From positions 124,001 to 188,000 of the forward strand of contig NZ_JNXT01000021.1 in NCBI RefSeq assembly GCF_000716675.1: 64,000 nucleotides of DNA. Reading direction: 5' to 3'. Shown here one piece after another: positions 8,172 through 17,097 of the stretch (within the stretch, counting starts at the first letter, position 1; the number at the start of each line of letters is the position of its first letter). The stretch comes from Streptomyces alboflavus (GTDB taxonomy: Bacteria > Actinomycetota > Actinomycetes > Streptomycetales > Streptomycetaceae). The translations under genes were made by a program, and so were the position numbers. The notes below the pieces were generated by a model. That model ran no database searches and was not told where the DNA came from. It worked only from the letters and a program-made list of their open reading frames with translations.

Positions 8172-11100
8172 TCACCCGGCGAGGGTGGCCTCGGCCTGCT
8201 CCCGCCAGTCCTTCACCCGCCCTGCCAGGACCGCGTCGGCGTACGCCGTCTCGCCGAGGCGGGCGCGGGCCGCCGCGGTGATCCGGTCGACGTCGGGCAG
8301 CGAGCGGTCCGGTGTGCCCCGCACGCTCTCGCTCGCCGCGAGCAGCGCCACGGCCCGCTCGTGCCGCCCCTGGCGCAGCGCGAGGTCCGCGACGCCGACC
8401 AGCACGTGCGCGAGCAGCGGCAGATGGCCCAGTTTCACTGCCTCGCGGAAGGCCTCGGCCCAGTGGCCGCGGGCCTCATCGACGTCCTCGGCGAGGTAGC
8501 CGTACAGGTCCTGGGTGACGACCCGCAGGTATCCCCTGGTCCCGGAGACGCGCAGCGTCCGCGCCGCGTCCAGGTGCGCGTACGCCTCGTCCCGCCGCCC
8601 GCGCCAGCGGGCCAGCTGCGCCTTCGCGAGCACGAGCTCCGCCAGCGCGTCCGGCCAGGCGACCCGGTCCGCGCAGGCCTGCGCCTCGGCCATGGCGGCC
8701 TCGCAGGCCGCCTCGTCGCCGAGCAGCCAGTACAGCTGGGCCTGGCGCGCCCGCAGGCCGAGCGCGTCCTCGAGCGCGCCCAGCTCGGTCAGGGCCGTGA
8801 TGCCCTGTTCGTAGTGCGCGCAGGCCTCGGTGAACGCGCCGCGCTGGGCGAGCCGGTCGGCCAGGGACATCAGCGCGAGGGACATCCCCCACCGGTCGCC
8901 GAGGGCGCGGAACTCGGCCAGGGCGATCTCCATGTCCCTGTCCGTGTCCGGCTCGACGCGGCCGACGGTGAGCCGCAGCCGGCTGCGGTTGAGCCGGGCC
9001 TGGGCGCGCACCCACGAGTCCTCGTCGGTGAGCATGGGCTCGAACACGGCCAGGAACTCCAGCGGCTCCGCCAGCATCCGCTCCATCAGGTCGACCATGA
9101 CCATCAGCGGGTGGCGGCTCGTGCCGCGCCGGGCGAAGCGGTACGCCTCGTGGATCCAGTCCTGCGCCGCGTACTGGTCGCCCTGGCCCGAGATCAGGAA
9201 CAGCGTCACGACGGCGTACGCCATGGCGCGCACGTCGTCGGGGACCGGGCCGTCCAAGGACGCGGCGGCGACGCTCAGTTCGGTGCCCTCGGCCTTGCGG
9301 CCGCTCAGGAACCAGTACCAGCCCGCGGCTCCGACGAGCCGCATCGCCTCGTGGGCCCAGCCGTCCGCGACGGCGCCGCGCAGGGCGGCGTTGATGTTGT
9401 CGTGCTCGGCCTCCAGGACGGCCAGCCACTCCAGTTGCTCGGTCCGGCGCAGGTGCGGCTCGGCCGTCGCGGTGAGCTCCGTGACGTACGCGAGGTGCGC
9501 GCGGCGGGCCGACTCGGTCTCCCCGGCCTCGGCCAGGCGGTGGGCCGCGTACTCCCTGATGGTGTCCAGCATCCGGTAGCGCGGCACGGCCGTGTCGTCG
9601 GCGAGCAGCAGGGACTTCTCGATCAGCGCGGTGAGCACGTCGAGGACCTGTTCCCCGTCCAGGGCCGCGCCCCCGCAGACCCGCTCGGCCGCGTCCAGCG
9701 TCGCCCCGCCGGAGAACACGGAGAGCCGCCCGAGCACGCTCCGCTCGGCCTCGGTGAGCAGGTCCCAGCTCCAGTCCACGACCGCGCGCAGGGTCTTGTG
9801 CCGGGGCAGCGCCGTGCGGCTGCCGCTGCTGAGCAGCCGGAAGCGGTCGTCGAGCCGCAGGGCGAGCTGCTCGACGGACATCGTGCGCAGCCGTGCCGCC
9901 GCCAGTTCGATGGCCAGCGGAATGCCGTCGAGGGCACGGCAGATCCGGGCCATGGCGGCCAGCGTCGGCTCGTCGAAGACGATGTCCTTGCGCACGGCGC
10001 CGGCCCGGTCCCGAAGCAGCAGCACCGCGGGCGACGCCCCGACCGCGTCCGGATCCGCGCCCGCCCCGGGCAGGGCCAGCGGCTCCACCTGCCAGAGCGC
10101 CTCGCCGGTGATGCCGAGCGGCTCCCGGCTCGTGGCCAGGACGCGCAGGCCCCGGCACTCCCCGAGGAGCCGGTCCGCGAACGCGGCGGCCGCCTCGATC
10201 ATGTGCTCGCAGTTGTCGAGGACGAGGAGGTGCGCGCGCTCCCGGACCGCCGCGACGAGCCGGTCCATCGAGTCCCCGCCGGGACCGCCGCCCGCGTCCC
10301 CGCCCGCGCCGCCGCCGACCAGCGCCTGGTCGCGCAGGCCGATCGCGGTGAGCACGACCTGGGCCAGCTCCCCGCCCGCCCGCACCGAGGCCAGCTCGAC
10401 CAGCCAGGCCCCGTCCGGCAGGTCCCCGAGCATCCGCCGCGCGGTCTCCGCGGCGAGGCGCGTCTTGCCGGAGCCGCCGGGCCCGGTGAGGGTGACGAGG
10501 CGGTGCTCGGTGATCAGGTCGGCGACCGCGGCGACGTCCTCGTCCTTGCCGACGAAGCTGGTGAGACCGGCGCGCAGGTTCGTGCGGGGCCGCTGCGGCT
10601 CCGCGTGGCCGTCGCGGGGGCCGCGTCCGGTCTGCTCGCGGCGCTCGTCCCGGTCGGCGGGGTCGGCGGGGTCGGCGTCGTCCACGGCGTGGGAGGCGGA
10701 CCCGGTGCGCCAGGTGTGCGGGGTGCGCCGGGTGGGGTCGGTGGTCTCGGCAGGGGAGGCGGCCCCGACGTGCGGGGCGCGGTCCGGGCGGGAGGCGCGG
10801 TCGGCACCGGAGGTGCGGTCGGCGCGCTCGCCGTAGGGCCGACGGGCCCCGGCATCCGCCCCGTCCCCCACGTCCCCCACGTCCCCGCGCAGCAACGCGG
10901 TGTGCAGCGCGGAGAGTTCGGCCGAGGGTTCCACGCCCAGCGCCTCGACGAGCCGCTCGCGCAGCTTCTGATACGCCATCAGGGCCTCGCTGCCCCGCCC
11001 GGCCTCGGCGAGCGCCCGCATCAGCGCGGCGACGAGCCCTTCCCGCAGCGGGTGCGTCGCGACCAGCTCGGTCAGCTCGGAGACGAGACCGGCGCCGCGG

Positions 11101-11606
11101 CCGAGGCGGATGTCCGCGTCCACCCGGTCCGCGAGCGCGGCGAGACGGAGTTCGTCGAGGCGCGTCGCCGCGGCGACGAAGGCGTCGCTGCCGTGCGGCG
11201 CGATGTCCGCGAGGGCCGCGCCGCGCCACAGCTCCAGCGCCGAGCGCAGCAGCTCCGCCCGCCGCGCCAAGTCGTCGGCGGCACGCGCCCGGCCGAGCAG
11301 CCGCTCGAACCGGCACACGTCCACGGCGTCGGGCGCCACGGCGAGGCGGTACCCGCCGGACTCCGCCTCGACCGACCCCTCCGGCAGCACCCGGCGGAGC
11401 CGGGACACGAGCACCTGCAGGGCGTTCGCCTCGTCGGCGGGCGGCCGCTCCCCCCAGATCCAGTCCACGAGCCTCGTCCGCGTGACGACCCGGCCGGGTT
11501 CGAGGGCGAGCGCGGACAACAGGGCGCGCAATCGGGTGCCCGGGACCTCCACCGCCGCCCCGGCGGCGGTCCGGACCTCGAACGGCCCGAGCATCATGAT
11601 GTGCAC
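8172..11606 (-). CDS. AfsR-type SARP transcriptional regulator (SARP, NB-ARC, TPR)
   Basis: About 1144 aa. Residues 1-95 are an OmpR-like winged helix (MMLGPFEVR, VDWIWGERPPADEANALQVLVSRLR), and 100-245 are the bacterial transcriptional activation domain (LLRSALELWRG, HPLREGLVAALMRALAEAGR, YQKLRERLVEALGVEPS). A Gly/Asp/Arg/Thr low-complexity linker of about 100 residues follows. The NB-ARC ATPase has Walker A GPGGSGKTR, Walker B LLVLDNCEH and GIPLAIELAAARL. The C-terminal 400 residues are TPR-like. Such proteins activate secondary metabolism in response to ATP, ADP or phosphorylation signals. GTG 11606 is preferred (VHIMMLGPFEVR matches SARP N-termini); ATG 11597 is possible, and neither has a strong ribosome site. 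It is 50 kb from the NRPS genes and may act elsewhere. Confidence 0.85.
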   Translation of the reverse strand: MHIMMLGPFEVRTAAGAAVEVPGTRLRALLSALALEPGRVVTRTRLVDWIWGERPPADEANALQVLVSRLRRVLPEGSVEAESGGYRLAVAPDAVDVCRFERLLGRARAADDLARRAELLRSALELWRGAALADIAPHGSDAFVAAATRLDELRLAALADRVDADIRLGRGAGLVSELTELVATHPLREGLVAALMRALAEAGRGSEALMAYQKLRERLVEALGVEPSAELSALHTALLRGDVGDVGDGADAGARRPYGERADRTSGADRASRPDRAPHVGAASPAETTDPTRRTPHTWRTGSASHAVDDADPADPADRDERREQTGRGPRDGHAEPQRPRTNLRAGLTSFVGKDEDVAAVADLITEHRLVTLTGPGGSGKTRLAAETARRMLGDLPDGAWLVELASVRAGGELAQVVLTAIGLRDQALVGGGAGGDAGGGPGGDSMDRLVAAVRERAHLLVLDNCEHMIEAAAAFADRLLGECRGLRVLATSREPLGITGEALWQVEPLALPGAGADPDAVGASPAVLLLRDRAGAVRKDIVFDEPTLAAMARICRALDGIPLAIELAAARLRTMSVEQLALRLDDRFRLLSSGSRTALPRHKTLRAVVDWSWDLLTEAERSVLGRLSVFSGGATLDAAERVCGGAALDGEQVLDVLTALIEKSLLLADDTAVPRYRMLDTIREYAAHRLAEAGETESARRAHLAYVTELTATAEPHLRRTEQLEWLAVLEAEHDNINAALRGAVADGWAHEAMRLVGAAGWYWFLSGRKAEGTELSVAAASLDGPVPDDVRAMAYAVVTLFLISGQGDQYAAQDWIHEAYRFARRGTSRHPLMVMVDLMERMLAEPLEFLAVFEPMLTDEDSWVRAQARLNRSRLRLTVGRVEPDTDRDMEIALAEFRALGDRWGMSLALMSLADRLAQRGAFTEACAHYEQGITALTELGALEDALGLRARQAQLYWLLGDEAACEAAMAEAQACADRVAWPDALAELVLAKAQLARWRGRRDEAYAHLDAARTLRVSGTRGYLRVVTQDLYGYLAEDVDEARGHWAEAFREAVKLGHLPLLAHVLVGVADLALRQGRHERAVALLAASESVRGTPDRSLPDVDRITAAARARLGETAYADAVLAGRVKDWREQAEATLAG

Positions 11607-11738
11607 CGGGCCATACTGCCGCACGGTTCCGACGCGTGACCAACCACTCCCGCGCAGGTCATGGCCGCCCTTCCCGCGGTCGTACGGGCCCGGCGCGCCC
11701 CGGTGTTTCGGTGCGGCGTCCGCGGTGAGGATCACCGA

Positions 11739-12728
11739 ATGACCCCGCACCTCGAATCCCCCGCACCACAGGAACCCCTCCCGCCCCAGCAGGCCCTCCC
11801 CCATCTCGACGCCGCCACGATCGACCGGCTCGTCCCGATGGGCGCCGCCGTCGACGCCGTCGAGGACGTGCTCGCGCGCGGCGGGCTCGACCCCGAGGCG
11901 GAACCCGCGCGGTCCGTCGTCGGTGTGACGGGCGGTCAGCTGCTGCTGATGCCGTCGTCGACGGCCTCGTACGCGGGCGTGAAGGTGGCGTCCGTGACCC
12001 CGGGCAACCCGGAGCGCGGGCTGCCGCGCATCCAGGGCCTCTACCTCCTGCTCGACGGCGCGACGCACCAGCCCCTCGCCCTGCTCGACGGCATCGCCCT
12101 CACCTCGCTGCGCACGCCCGCCGTGTCCGGCGCCGCGATCCGGCGCCTGGCCGCGCCGGAGGTCGGGCGGCTGCTCGTGTTCGGGACGGGGCCGCAGGCG
12201 TGGGGGCATGTGGCGGCGGTACGGGCGGTGCGTCCGGGGCTCGCGCACGTGGACGTCGTCGGGCGTGACCAGGGGCGGGTGGCCGCGTTCGTGGAGCGGT
12301 GCGGGGCGGCGGGGCTCACGGCGGCGGCCGCGGCGCCGAAGGACGTCGCCCACGCCGACGTGGTGTGCTGCTGCACCACGGCGCGCGAGCCGCTGTTCGA
12401 CAGCTCGCTGCTCGCCCCGCACGCGACCGTCGCCGCGGTCGGCTCGCACGAACCGGACGCCCGCGAGGTCGACGAACGCCTCCTCGGCCGGGCCACGGTC
12501 GTCGCCGAGTCCCGGTCCGTGGCGATGCGGGAGTGCGGCGACATCGTGCAGGCGGTCGCCACCGCCGCGTTCGACCTGCGGCGCCTTCGCACCCTGCGCG
12601 AGCTGGCCCGCGGCGAGGTGCCCGTGGACGAGGCCCGCCCGCGCCTGTTCAAGTCGGCGGGCATGGCGTGGGAGGACCTGGCCGTGGCGGTGGCGGCGTA
12701 CGAGGGGTGGCGGGGCGCCGGCGCCTGA
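11739..12728 (+). CDS. Ornithine cyclodeaminase / mu-crystallin family protein
   Basis: A 329-aa protein with the family layout: an N-terminal dimerisation/substrate domain (GGQLLLMPSSTASYAGVKVASVTPGNPERG, where Lys and Arg contact the substrate carboxylate), then a Rossmann domain with the dinucleotide motif LLVFGTGPQAWGHVAAVRAV and a C-terminal SAGMAWEDLAVAVAAYE helix. Members convert L-ornithine to proline plus ammonia, or reduce ketimines or make alanine. The SxxGxxxxD motif of true OCD is not clear, so the reaction is open. ATG 11739 overlaps no other gene. It is divergent from the large SARP (132 bp between starts), which may regulate it. Confidence 0.8.
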   Translation: MTPHLESPAPQEPLPPQQALPHLDAATIDRLVPMGAAVDAVEDVLARGGLDPEAEPARSVVGVTGGQLLLMPSSTASYAGVKVASVTPGNPERGLPRIQGLYLLLDGATHQPLALLDGIALTSLRTPAVSGAAIRRLAAPEVGRLLVFGTGPQAWGHVAAVRAVRPGLAHVDVVGRDQGRVAAFVERCGAAGLTAAAAAPKDVAHADVVCCCTTAREPLFDSSLLAPHATVAAVGSHEPDAREVDERLLGRATVVAESRSVAMRECGDIVQAVATAAFDLRRLRTLRELARGEVPVDEARPRLFKSAGMAWEDLAVAVAAYEGWRGAGA

Positions 12729-12743
12729 GTGCCCGCCCCGCCC

Positions 12744-14009
12744 TCACGCCACCGTCACGGGATGCCGCACCACCGCGTCGAACAGGTACCCCTGGGTGTT
12801 GTGGGCCGTCGTCGTCGGCTGGCTGCGCCCGGTCGTGTCCGTGGCCCGGGCGAGAAGCGTGGCGGGCCCCGGCGTGCGCGGCCGCCAGTCGGTGGACCAG
12901 CGCACCCAGGAGCCGCGTCGGGGCACGTCGTGGAGGCGGGCGCGGCGCCAGCTCCCGCCCTGGTCGGTGCTGATGTCGACGCGGGTGACGGCTCCGTCGC
13001 CCGACCAGGAGCGGCCCGTGAGGCGGTGCCGGGCACCGGCCCGGAGCGTTGCGTTCCAGGGGAGTTCGAAGGCCGACTTCAGGGTCTGGCGGGTGAGCGG
13101 CGGTGAGCCCTCGGCCGGGTGGTGCTCGCCGAACAGACGGTAGAAGTCGGTGTTCCAGGGCGAGTAGAGCGGTGTCGTCGAGACCTCGATGTCGCCGACC
13201 CACTTGATGGACGCGATGCCGATCCAGGCGGGCACGACGACGCGCACGGGGTGGCCGTGGTCGGGCGGCAGCGGCTCGCCGTTCATCTCGTACGCGAGGA
13301 GGACGTCGTCCAGGGCCTTGGCGAGCGGCAGCGGGCGGCGCACCCGGCCGAGGTCGGTGCCGTCGGCCGTGACGTAGTCGTCGTCGAGGCCCCGGGGCAT
13401 GACGTCCACGGCCCCGCGCGCGAGGCCCGCCCGGCGCAGGACCTCGGCGAGGCGCACCCCGCGCCAGCGTGCCGTGCCGATGGCGCCGAGGGTCCAGGCC
13501 GTGCCCGACACCGCCTGGCCCTGCTGGCTCCCGAACAGGCTCCTGCCGTTGCCCGCGCACTCCACGAACGCCGTGCGCGTCGTCGACGGCAGCCGCCTCA
13601 GGTCGGCGAGCGTGAACTCCCGCGCGCCGCCGGTGAGTCCGTCGCCCCACACGGTGAGGCGCCACGCGGCGGCGTCAAGGCGGGGCGTGGTGGTGTGGTT
13701 GCGGACGAAGAAGTGGGACGCCGGGGTGAGATGTCCGGTGTCCGCGAGCGCGTCGAAGCGGGTCTCGGCGTTCGTGCCGCGCACCGAGAACACGTCGTCG
13801 GGCAGCGGTTTGACGATGCCCGGCGCGGTCGCGGCCCGTGCGCGCGGGGCGGGCAGGGCGATCGGCACGGCCGCCGCGAGGCCCGCGGCGGCGGCGAGCC
13901 GCAGCACGTCGCGGCGGGCCACCCCGTCGGCGCGGGCCCCGCCCACGAGCCACTGCCGCAGCCGACGGCGGTCGTACGCGGCTTCGGTGATCGGTTCCAT
14001 GGGCGTCAT
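12744..14009 (-). CDS. Tat-exported sulfite oxidase-family molybdopterin oxidoreductase
   Basis: A 421-aa protein. Residues 32-62 look like a twin-arginine signal: RRDVLRLAAAAGLAAAVPIALPAPRARA. The mature part has the sulfite oxidase Moco domain. SHFFVRNHTTTPRLDAAAWRLTVWG precedes FVECAGNGRSLFG, whose Cys151 should ligate molybdenum. MNGEPLPPDHGHPVRVVVPAWIGIASIKWVGDIEV is the conserved C-terminal end of the Moco domain. The last 120 residues form the Ig-like Mo-co dimerisation domain. No heme domain and no membrane anchor are present. It probably oxidises sulfite or reduces S/N-oxides outside the cytoplasm. It is convergent with the OCD-family gene, whose stop lies 15 bp away. Confidence 0.88.
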   Translation of the reverse strand: MTPMEPITEAAYDRRRLRQWLVGGARADGVARRDVLRLAAAAGLAAAVPIALPAPRARAATAPGIVKPLPDDVFSVRGTNAETRFDALADTGHLTPASHFFVRNHTTTPRLDAAAWRLTVWGDGLTGGAREFTLADLRRLPSTTRTAFVECAGNGRSLFGSQQGQAVSGTAWTLGAIGTARWRGVRLAEVLRRAGLARGAVDVMPRGLDDDYVTADGTDLGRVRRPLPLAKALDDVLLAYEMNGEPLPPDHGHPVRVVVPAWIGIASIKWVGDIEVSTTPLYSPWNTDFYRLFGEHHPAEGSPPLTRQTLKSAFELPWNATLRAGARHRLTGRSWSGDGAVTRVDISTDQGGSWRRARLHDVPRRGSWVRWSTDWRPRTPGPATLLARATDTTGRSQPTTTAHNTQGYLFDAVVRHPVTVA

Positions 14010-14215
14010 GAGGGCAGCCTTCCGCGGCGGGCGTGAGGGTGTTCCGAGTGCGCGAAGTCCCGTACGCCGTCAGGGAAGCGAGCGGCGCACGGGGCGAGGA
14101 GCGACGTACCAGGGAGAACGAGCGAGGATCAACAACAGTCGTGCGACGGCAGTGCGCGGACCCGGAGGGCTCCGGTGGCACAGGTGCTGCGGCTGAGGAT
14201 CATGCCGACATGCTA

Positions 14216-14246
14216 CGAGGCCGTGACGTGTCACGTCACGGCCTCG
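14216..14246 (-). terminator. Strong hairpin terminator after the ROK kinase operon
   Basis: CGAGGCCGTGACG (14216-14228) and its exact complement CGTCACGGCCTCG (14234-14246) flank a 5-nt loop TGTCA. It begins 21 bp past the stop codon of the membrane-protein gene that ends at 14268. A 13-bp perfect stem directly after an operon is good terminator evidence. The rest of 14010-14215 shows no gene. Confidence 0.75.
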
Positions 14247-14267
14247 GCCCGTTCGTACGCGGTGCGG

Positions 14268-14876
14268 CTACGGCGTCGTCGTCGAGACGACGTACACCAT
14301 GGGGTGCTTCGGGTCGGAGCGGTTCACGACGATGTCCTGGGTGGGGGTGGGGTTCTTCATCTCGTGGGTGAGGCCCCACCAGGGCCCGGGGTCGGTGAAC
14401 TCCCAGCCGACGACCTTCCGGTCGCGCTTGCTGATGGTGATGTCGTTCTTCTTCAGCGCGCTGACGCCCTTGCCGGTGCCGGTGGCCCTGAGGAACTTGT
14501 CGAGGCCCTCGTTGCTGGTGAGGAACTGGACGTACAGGCGGCTGGTGCGCCAGTTGTTGGTCTCGTAGTAGGCGACCTCTTCGGAGTACGGCGGGATCGG
14601 CACGTCGTAGAGGCGGCGCTGCACCTTGGAGGGCCAGCCCGCGGTGAGGCCGGTCGCGGAGTACTTCTTCTCCTTGTCGCGGCCGCTGTCGCGGCTCTGG
14701 TTCGCGGAGATGAGCAGGTACACCGCGGGGACGCCGATGAGCAGCACGATGATCGTCGCGGTGAGCCAGCGGCGGCGGAGCATGTGGCGGCGGTCTTCCG
14801 GGGGGCGCTGCTCCGTGTCACCCGGTCCGGGCGGGCCCGGCAGGTCCGGGGACGAGGGCTGGCGGGGCACGGTCAT
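14268..14876 (-). CDS. Single-pass membrane protein of unknown function
   Basis: A 202-aa protein. Residues 1-30 are Pro/Gly/Glu-rich and cytoplasmic. HMLRRRWLTATIIVLLIGVPAVYLLIS at about 31-57 is one transmembrane helix with positive-inside Arg residues. The remaining 145 residues should lie outside the membrane (VPIPPYSEEVAYYETNNWRTSRLYVQFLTS, GWEFTDPGPWWGLTHEMKNPTPTQDIVV). I do not recognise the exterior domain. Its ATG follows the TAG of the ROK kinase directly with no spacer (cat-cta on the plus strand), so the genes are co-transcribed. The strong hairpin downstream ends this unit. No enzymatic motif is seen. Confidence 0.75.
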   Translation of the reverse strand: MTVPRQPSSPDLPGPPGPGDTEQRPPEDRRHMLRRRWLTATIIVLLIGVPAVYLLISANQSRDSGRDKEKKYSATGLTAGWPSKVQRRLYDVPIPPYSEEVAYYETNNWRTSRLYVQFLTSNEGLDKFLRATGTGKGVSALKKNDITISKRDRKVVGWEFTDPGPWWGLTHEMKNPTPTQDIVVNRSDPKHPMVYVVSTTTP

Positions 14877-16034
14877 CTACTGGGTTCCCTGGGCGGTGCG
14901 GTCGTTGGAGCGGCGGGCCTCGGCGTAGCGCTCGTACCGCTCGTAGCGCTCGACGCGGCGGCGGTTGGCGCGGCGGAAGCGGCGGGCGACCAGCCGGGCC
15001 AGGTCGGCGGCGCCCACCATGCCCGCCTCGGGGCCGAGCTGGGCGCGGGCGATGCGGGCCTCGGGGCGGTAGCCGCGGCCGGTGAGGTGGCGGCGGAAGG
15101 CGTCCCTGGCCGGGCCGATCAGGAGGTCGTCGGCCGCGCTGACGCCGCCGCCGATGACGAAGCAGGACGGGTCGAGCGCGGCGGCGAGGTTGGCGATGCC
15201 GACGCCGAGCCACTGGCCGATGTCCTGGAGCAGCTCGACGCACATGGCGTCGCCCTCGCGGGCCAGCTCGGTGATGAGGGGTCCGGTGATGTCGGGGACG
15301 TTGCCCTTGACACGCTCGATGATGCCGTACGCGACCGGGGAGTCCGCGGCCGCGAGCTCCCGGGCCTCGCGGACCAGGGCGTTGCCGGAGCTGTACTGCT
15401 CCCAGCAGCCGCGGTTGCCGCACGGGCAGCGGTGGCCGCCGGGGACGACCTGCATATGGCCGAATTCCCCGGCCACACCGAACTTGCCGCGCTTGACCTG
15501 GCCGTCCTCCAGGATCGCGCCGCCGATGCCGGTGCCGAGCGTGATCATGACCAGGTGATCCTCGCCGCGGGCCGCGCCGAAGCGCCACTCGGCCCACGCG
15601 GCGGTGTTCGCGTCGTTGTCGACGAGCACGGGCACCGCGAGGCGTCCTGAGATGCGGTCGCGCAGGGGTTCGTTGCGCCAGGACAGGTGCGGGGCGAACA
15701 GGACGCGGTTTCTGTCCGCGTCCACCCAGCCCGCGGCGCCGATGCCGACGGCGTGCACGTCGTGCCGGTCGGACAGGTCAAGGACCAGCTCGACGATGGT
15801 GTCCTCGACCACCTTCGGGCTCTTGGACTTGTCCGGCGTCTCGGTGCGCAGCGTCTCCAGGATGTTGCCGTCGGCGTCCACGACGCCCGCCATCACCTTC
15901 GTGCCGCCGATGTCGATGCCGACGGTGGGGACGCGGGGCGCCGTCAGATGGGATCGGCGCTCACGCGTGCCCACGGTCCGCAGAACGGTGGCTCGTGCGG
16001 AGCCGCGGTGCGTGAGGTCGCGGTAGGTGCTCAT
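14877..16034 (-). CDS. ROK-family sugar kinase (glucokinase-like)
   Basis: A 385-aa protein with an N-terminal phosphate-binding loop VGIDIGGTKVMAGVV (about 38-52), VDNDANTAAWAEWRFG, TLGTGIGGAIL (adenosine motif) and the ROK zinc signature PCGNRGCWEQYSSG. Family members phosphorylate glucose, ManNAc, allose or similar sugars with ATP. The first 35 residues (Arg/Thr-rich, no helix-turn-helix) are longer than in glucokinase, and the C-terminus has a basic, Tyr-rich tail (RRANRRRVERYERYERY). It lacks a DNA-binding domain, so it is a kinase rather than a ROK repressor. It lies downstream of a sugar ABC transporter on the same strand, separated by a large inverted repeat, and may phosphorylate the imported sugar. 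Confidence 0.85.
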   Translation of the reverse strand: MSTYRDLTHRGSARATVLRTVGTRERRSHLTAPRVPTVGIDIGGTKVMAGVVDADGNILETLRTETPDKSKSPKVVEDTIVELVLDLSDRHDVHAVGIGAAGWVDADRNRVLFAPHLSWRNEPLRDRISGRLAVPVLVDNDANTAAWAEWRFGAARGEDHLVMITLGTGIGGAILEDGQVKRGKFGVAGEFGHMQVVPGGHRCPCGNRGCWEQYSSGNALVREARELAAADSPVAYGIIERVKGNVPDITGPLITELAREGDAMCVELLQDIGQWLGVGIANLAAALDPSCFVIGGGVSAADDLLIGPARDAFRRHLTGRGYRPEARIARAQLGPEAGMVGAADLARLVARRFRRANRRRVERYERYERYAEARRSNDRTAQGTQ

Positions 16035-16122
16035 CGGGCCGATTCTGCCTCACGCTCGCGGGGGCGCGCACAACGGGCGTCCCCGGGGTGCGGCCACCCC
16101 GGGCCCCGGGGGAGGTGGACGT

Positions 16123-16260
16123 GGTGCCCCGTAAGGGGCGCGGGGAACTGCGCGACCAGCCACGCACAAGCCGCAGACGCATCTGCCGGGCACTCGGCAG
16201 ACGCGTCTGCGGCTTTTCGCACGCTGAGCGCGCAGTTCCCCGCGCCCCTTACGGGGCGCC
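16123..16260. repeat. Nested inverted repeat of 138 bp between transporter and ROK kinase genes
   Basis: The outer 32-nt arms (16123-16154 and 16229-16260) match with one mismatch. The inner 20-nt arms (16169-16188 and 16195-16214) also match with one mismatch, around a 6-nt loop. The outer arm contains GGGGCGCGGGGAACTGCGCG, which I recognise as a sequence recurring between genes in Streptomyces genomes. The TAA stop of the ABC ATPase gene (16249-16251) is inside the right outer arm. It probably works as terminator or mRNA stabiliser and insulates the kinase unit. Confidence 0.85.
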
Positions 16261-17097
16261 GTACCCCGTGCCAGGCTCCGGAGCCCGCTCCAGCTCGTGG
16301 CGGAGGTCGTCCAGTTCGGAGCCCCCGGCCATCTGGCGGGTCAGCTCGTCGAGGGTGATCTCGGCGCGCGTGTGGCTGCCGGACATCGCACCCCGCTTGA
16401 GGAGGACGAAACGGTTGCCGACCAGGTAGGCGTGGTGCGGGTTGTGGGTGATCAGGACCACACCGAGGCCCGCGTCCCGCGCGGCGGCGACGTACTTGAG
16501 GACGACCCCGGACTGCTTCACGCCGAGCGCGGCGGTGGGCTCGTCCAGGACCAGGACCTTCGCGCCGAAGTACACGGCGCGGGCGATCGCCACGCACTGG
16601 CGCTCACCGCCGGAGAGCGTGCCGATCGGCTGGTCCACGTCGCGCAGGTCGATGCCCATGCGAAGCAGCTCCGCGTGCGTGGTGCGGCGCATCAGGTCGA
16701 CGTCTAGGCGCTTGAACGGCCCCGTGCCCTTCGTCGGCTCGGAGCCGAGGAAGAAGTTCCGCCAGACCGGCATCAGCGGGACGACGGCCAGGTCCTGGTA
16801 GACGGTCGCGATGCCGCGGTCCAGGGCCTCGCGGGGGCTGGAGAGCTTGGCCTCCGCACCCTCGATGCGCAGGCTGCCCGCGTCGTGCTGGTGCAGCCCC
16901 GCGATGATCTTGATGAGGGTGGACTTGCCCGCGCCGTTGTCGCCGAGCACGCAGGAGATCTCCCCGGCGTGCACTTCGAGGGAGACGCCCTCCAGGGCCC
17001 GGATGTTGCCGTAGTACTTGCTGACGGCGTCGAGCTCGACCAGCGGCGTACGGTCCGCGGGGGCCGTCTCTTCCTCGGCCACGGCCTCAGTGGTCAT
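16249..17097 (-). CDS. Sugar ABC transporter ATP-binding protein (CUT2-like)
   Basis: A 282-aa single nucleotide-binding domain: Walker [11 protein letters not shown]-loop [10 protein letters not shown], signature [15 protein letters not shown], Walker [13 protein letters not shown] and H-loop [14 protein letters not shown] and DEPTAALGV are typical of ribose/xylose (CUT2) ATPases. However, those usually contain two fused ATPase halves of about 500 aa; this one has one, as in XylG-like half-size proteins of actinobacteria. Its ATG overlaps the permease TGA (ATGA), so translation is coupled. It powers import of the sugar caught by the two lipoproteins upstream. Confidence 0.9.
   Translation of the reverse strand: MTTEAVAEEETAPADRTPLVELDAVSKYYGNIRALEGVSLEVHAGEISCVLGDNGAGKSTLIKIIAGLHQHDAGSLRIEGAEAKLSSPREALDRGIATVYQDLAVVPLMPVWRNFFLGSEPTKGTGPFKRLDVDLMRRTTHAELLRMGIDLRDVDQPIGTLSGGERQCVAIARAVYFGAKVLVLDEPTAALGVKQSGVVLKYVAAARDAGLGVVLITHNPHHAYLVGNRFVLLKRGAMSGSHTRAEITLDELTRQMAGGSELDDLRHELERAPEPGTGYGAP

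Noticed and set aside
7814..8281. A 155-codon plus-strand frame in the gene-free kilobase
   Set aside because: Composition is Arg/Pro/Ser-rich, there is no ribosome site, it runs into the 3' end of the SARP on the other strand, and the translation matches no family I know.
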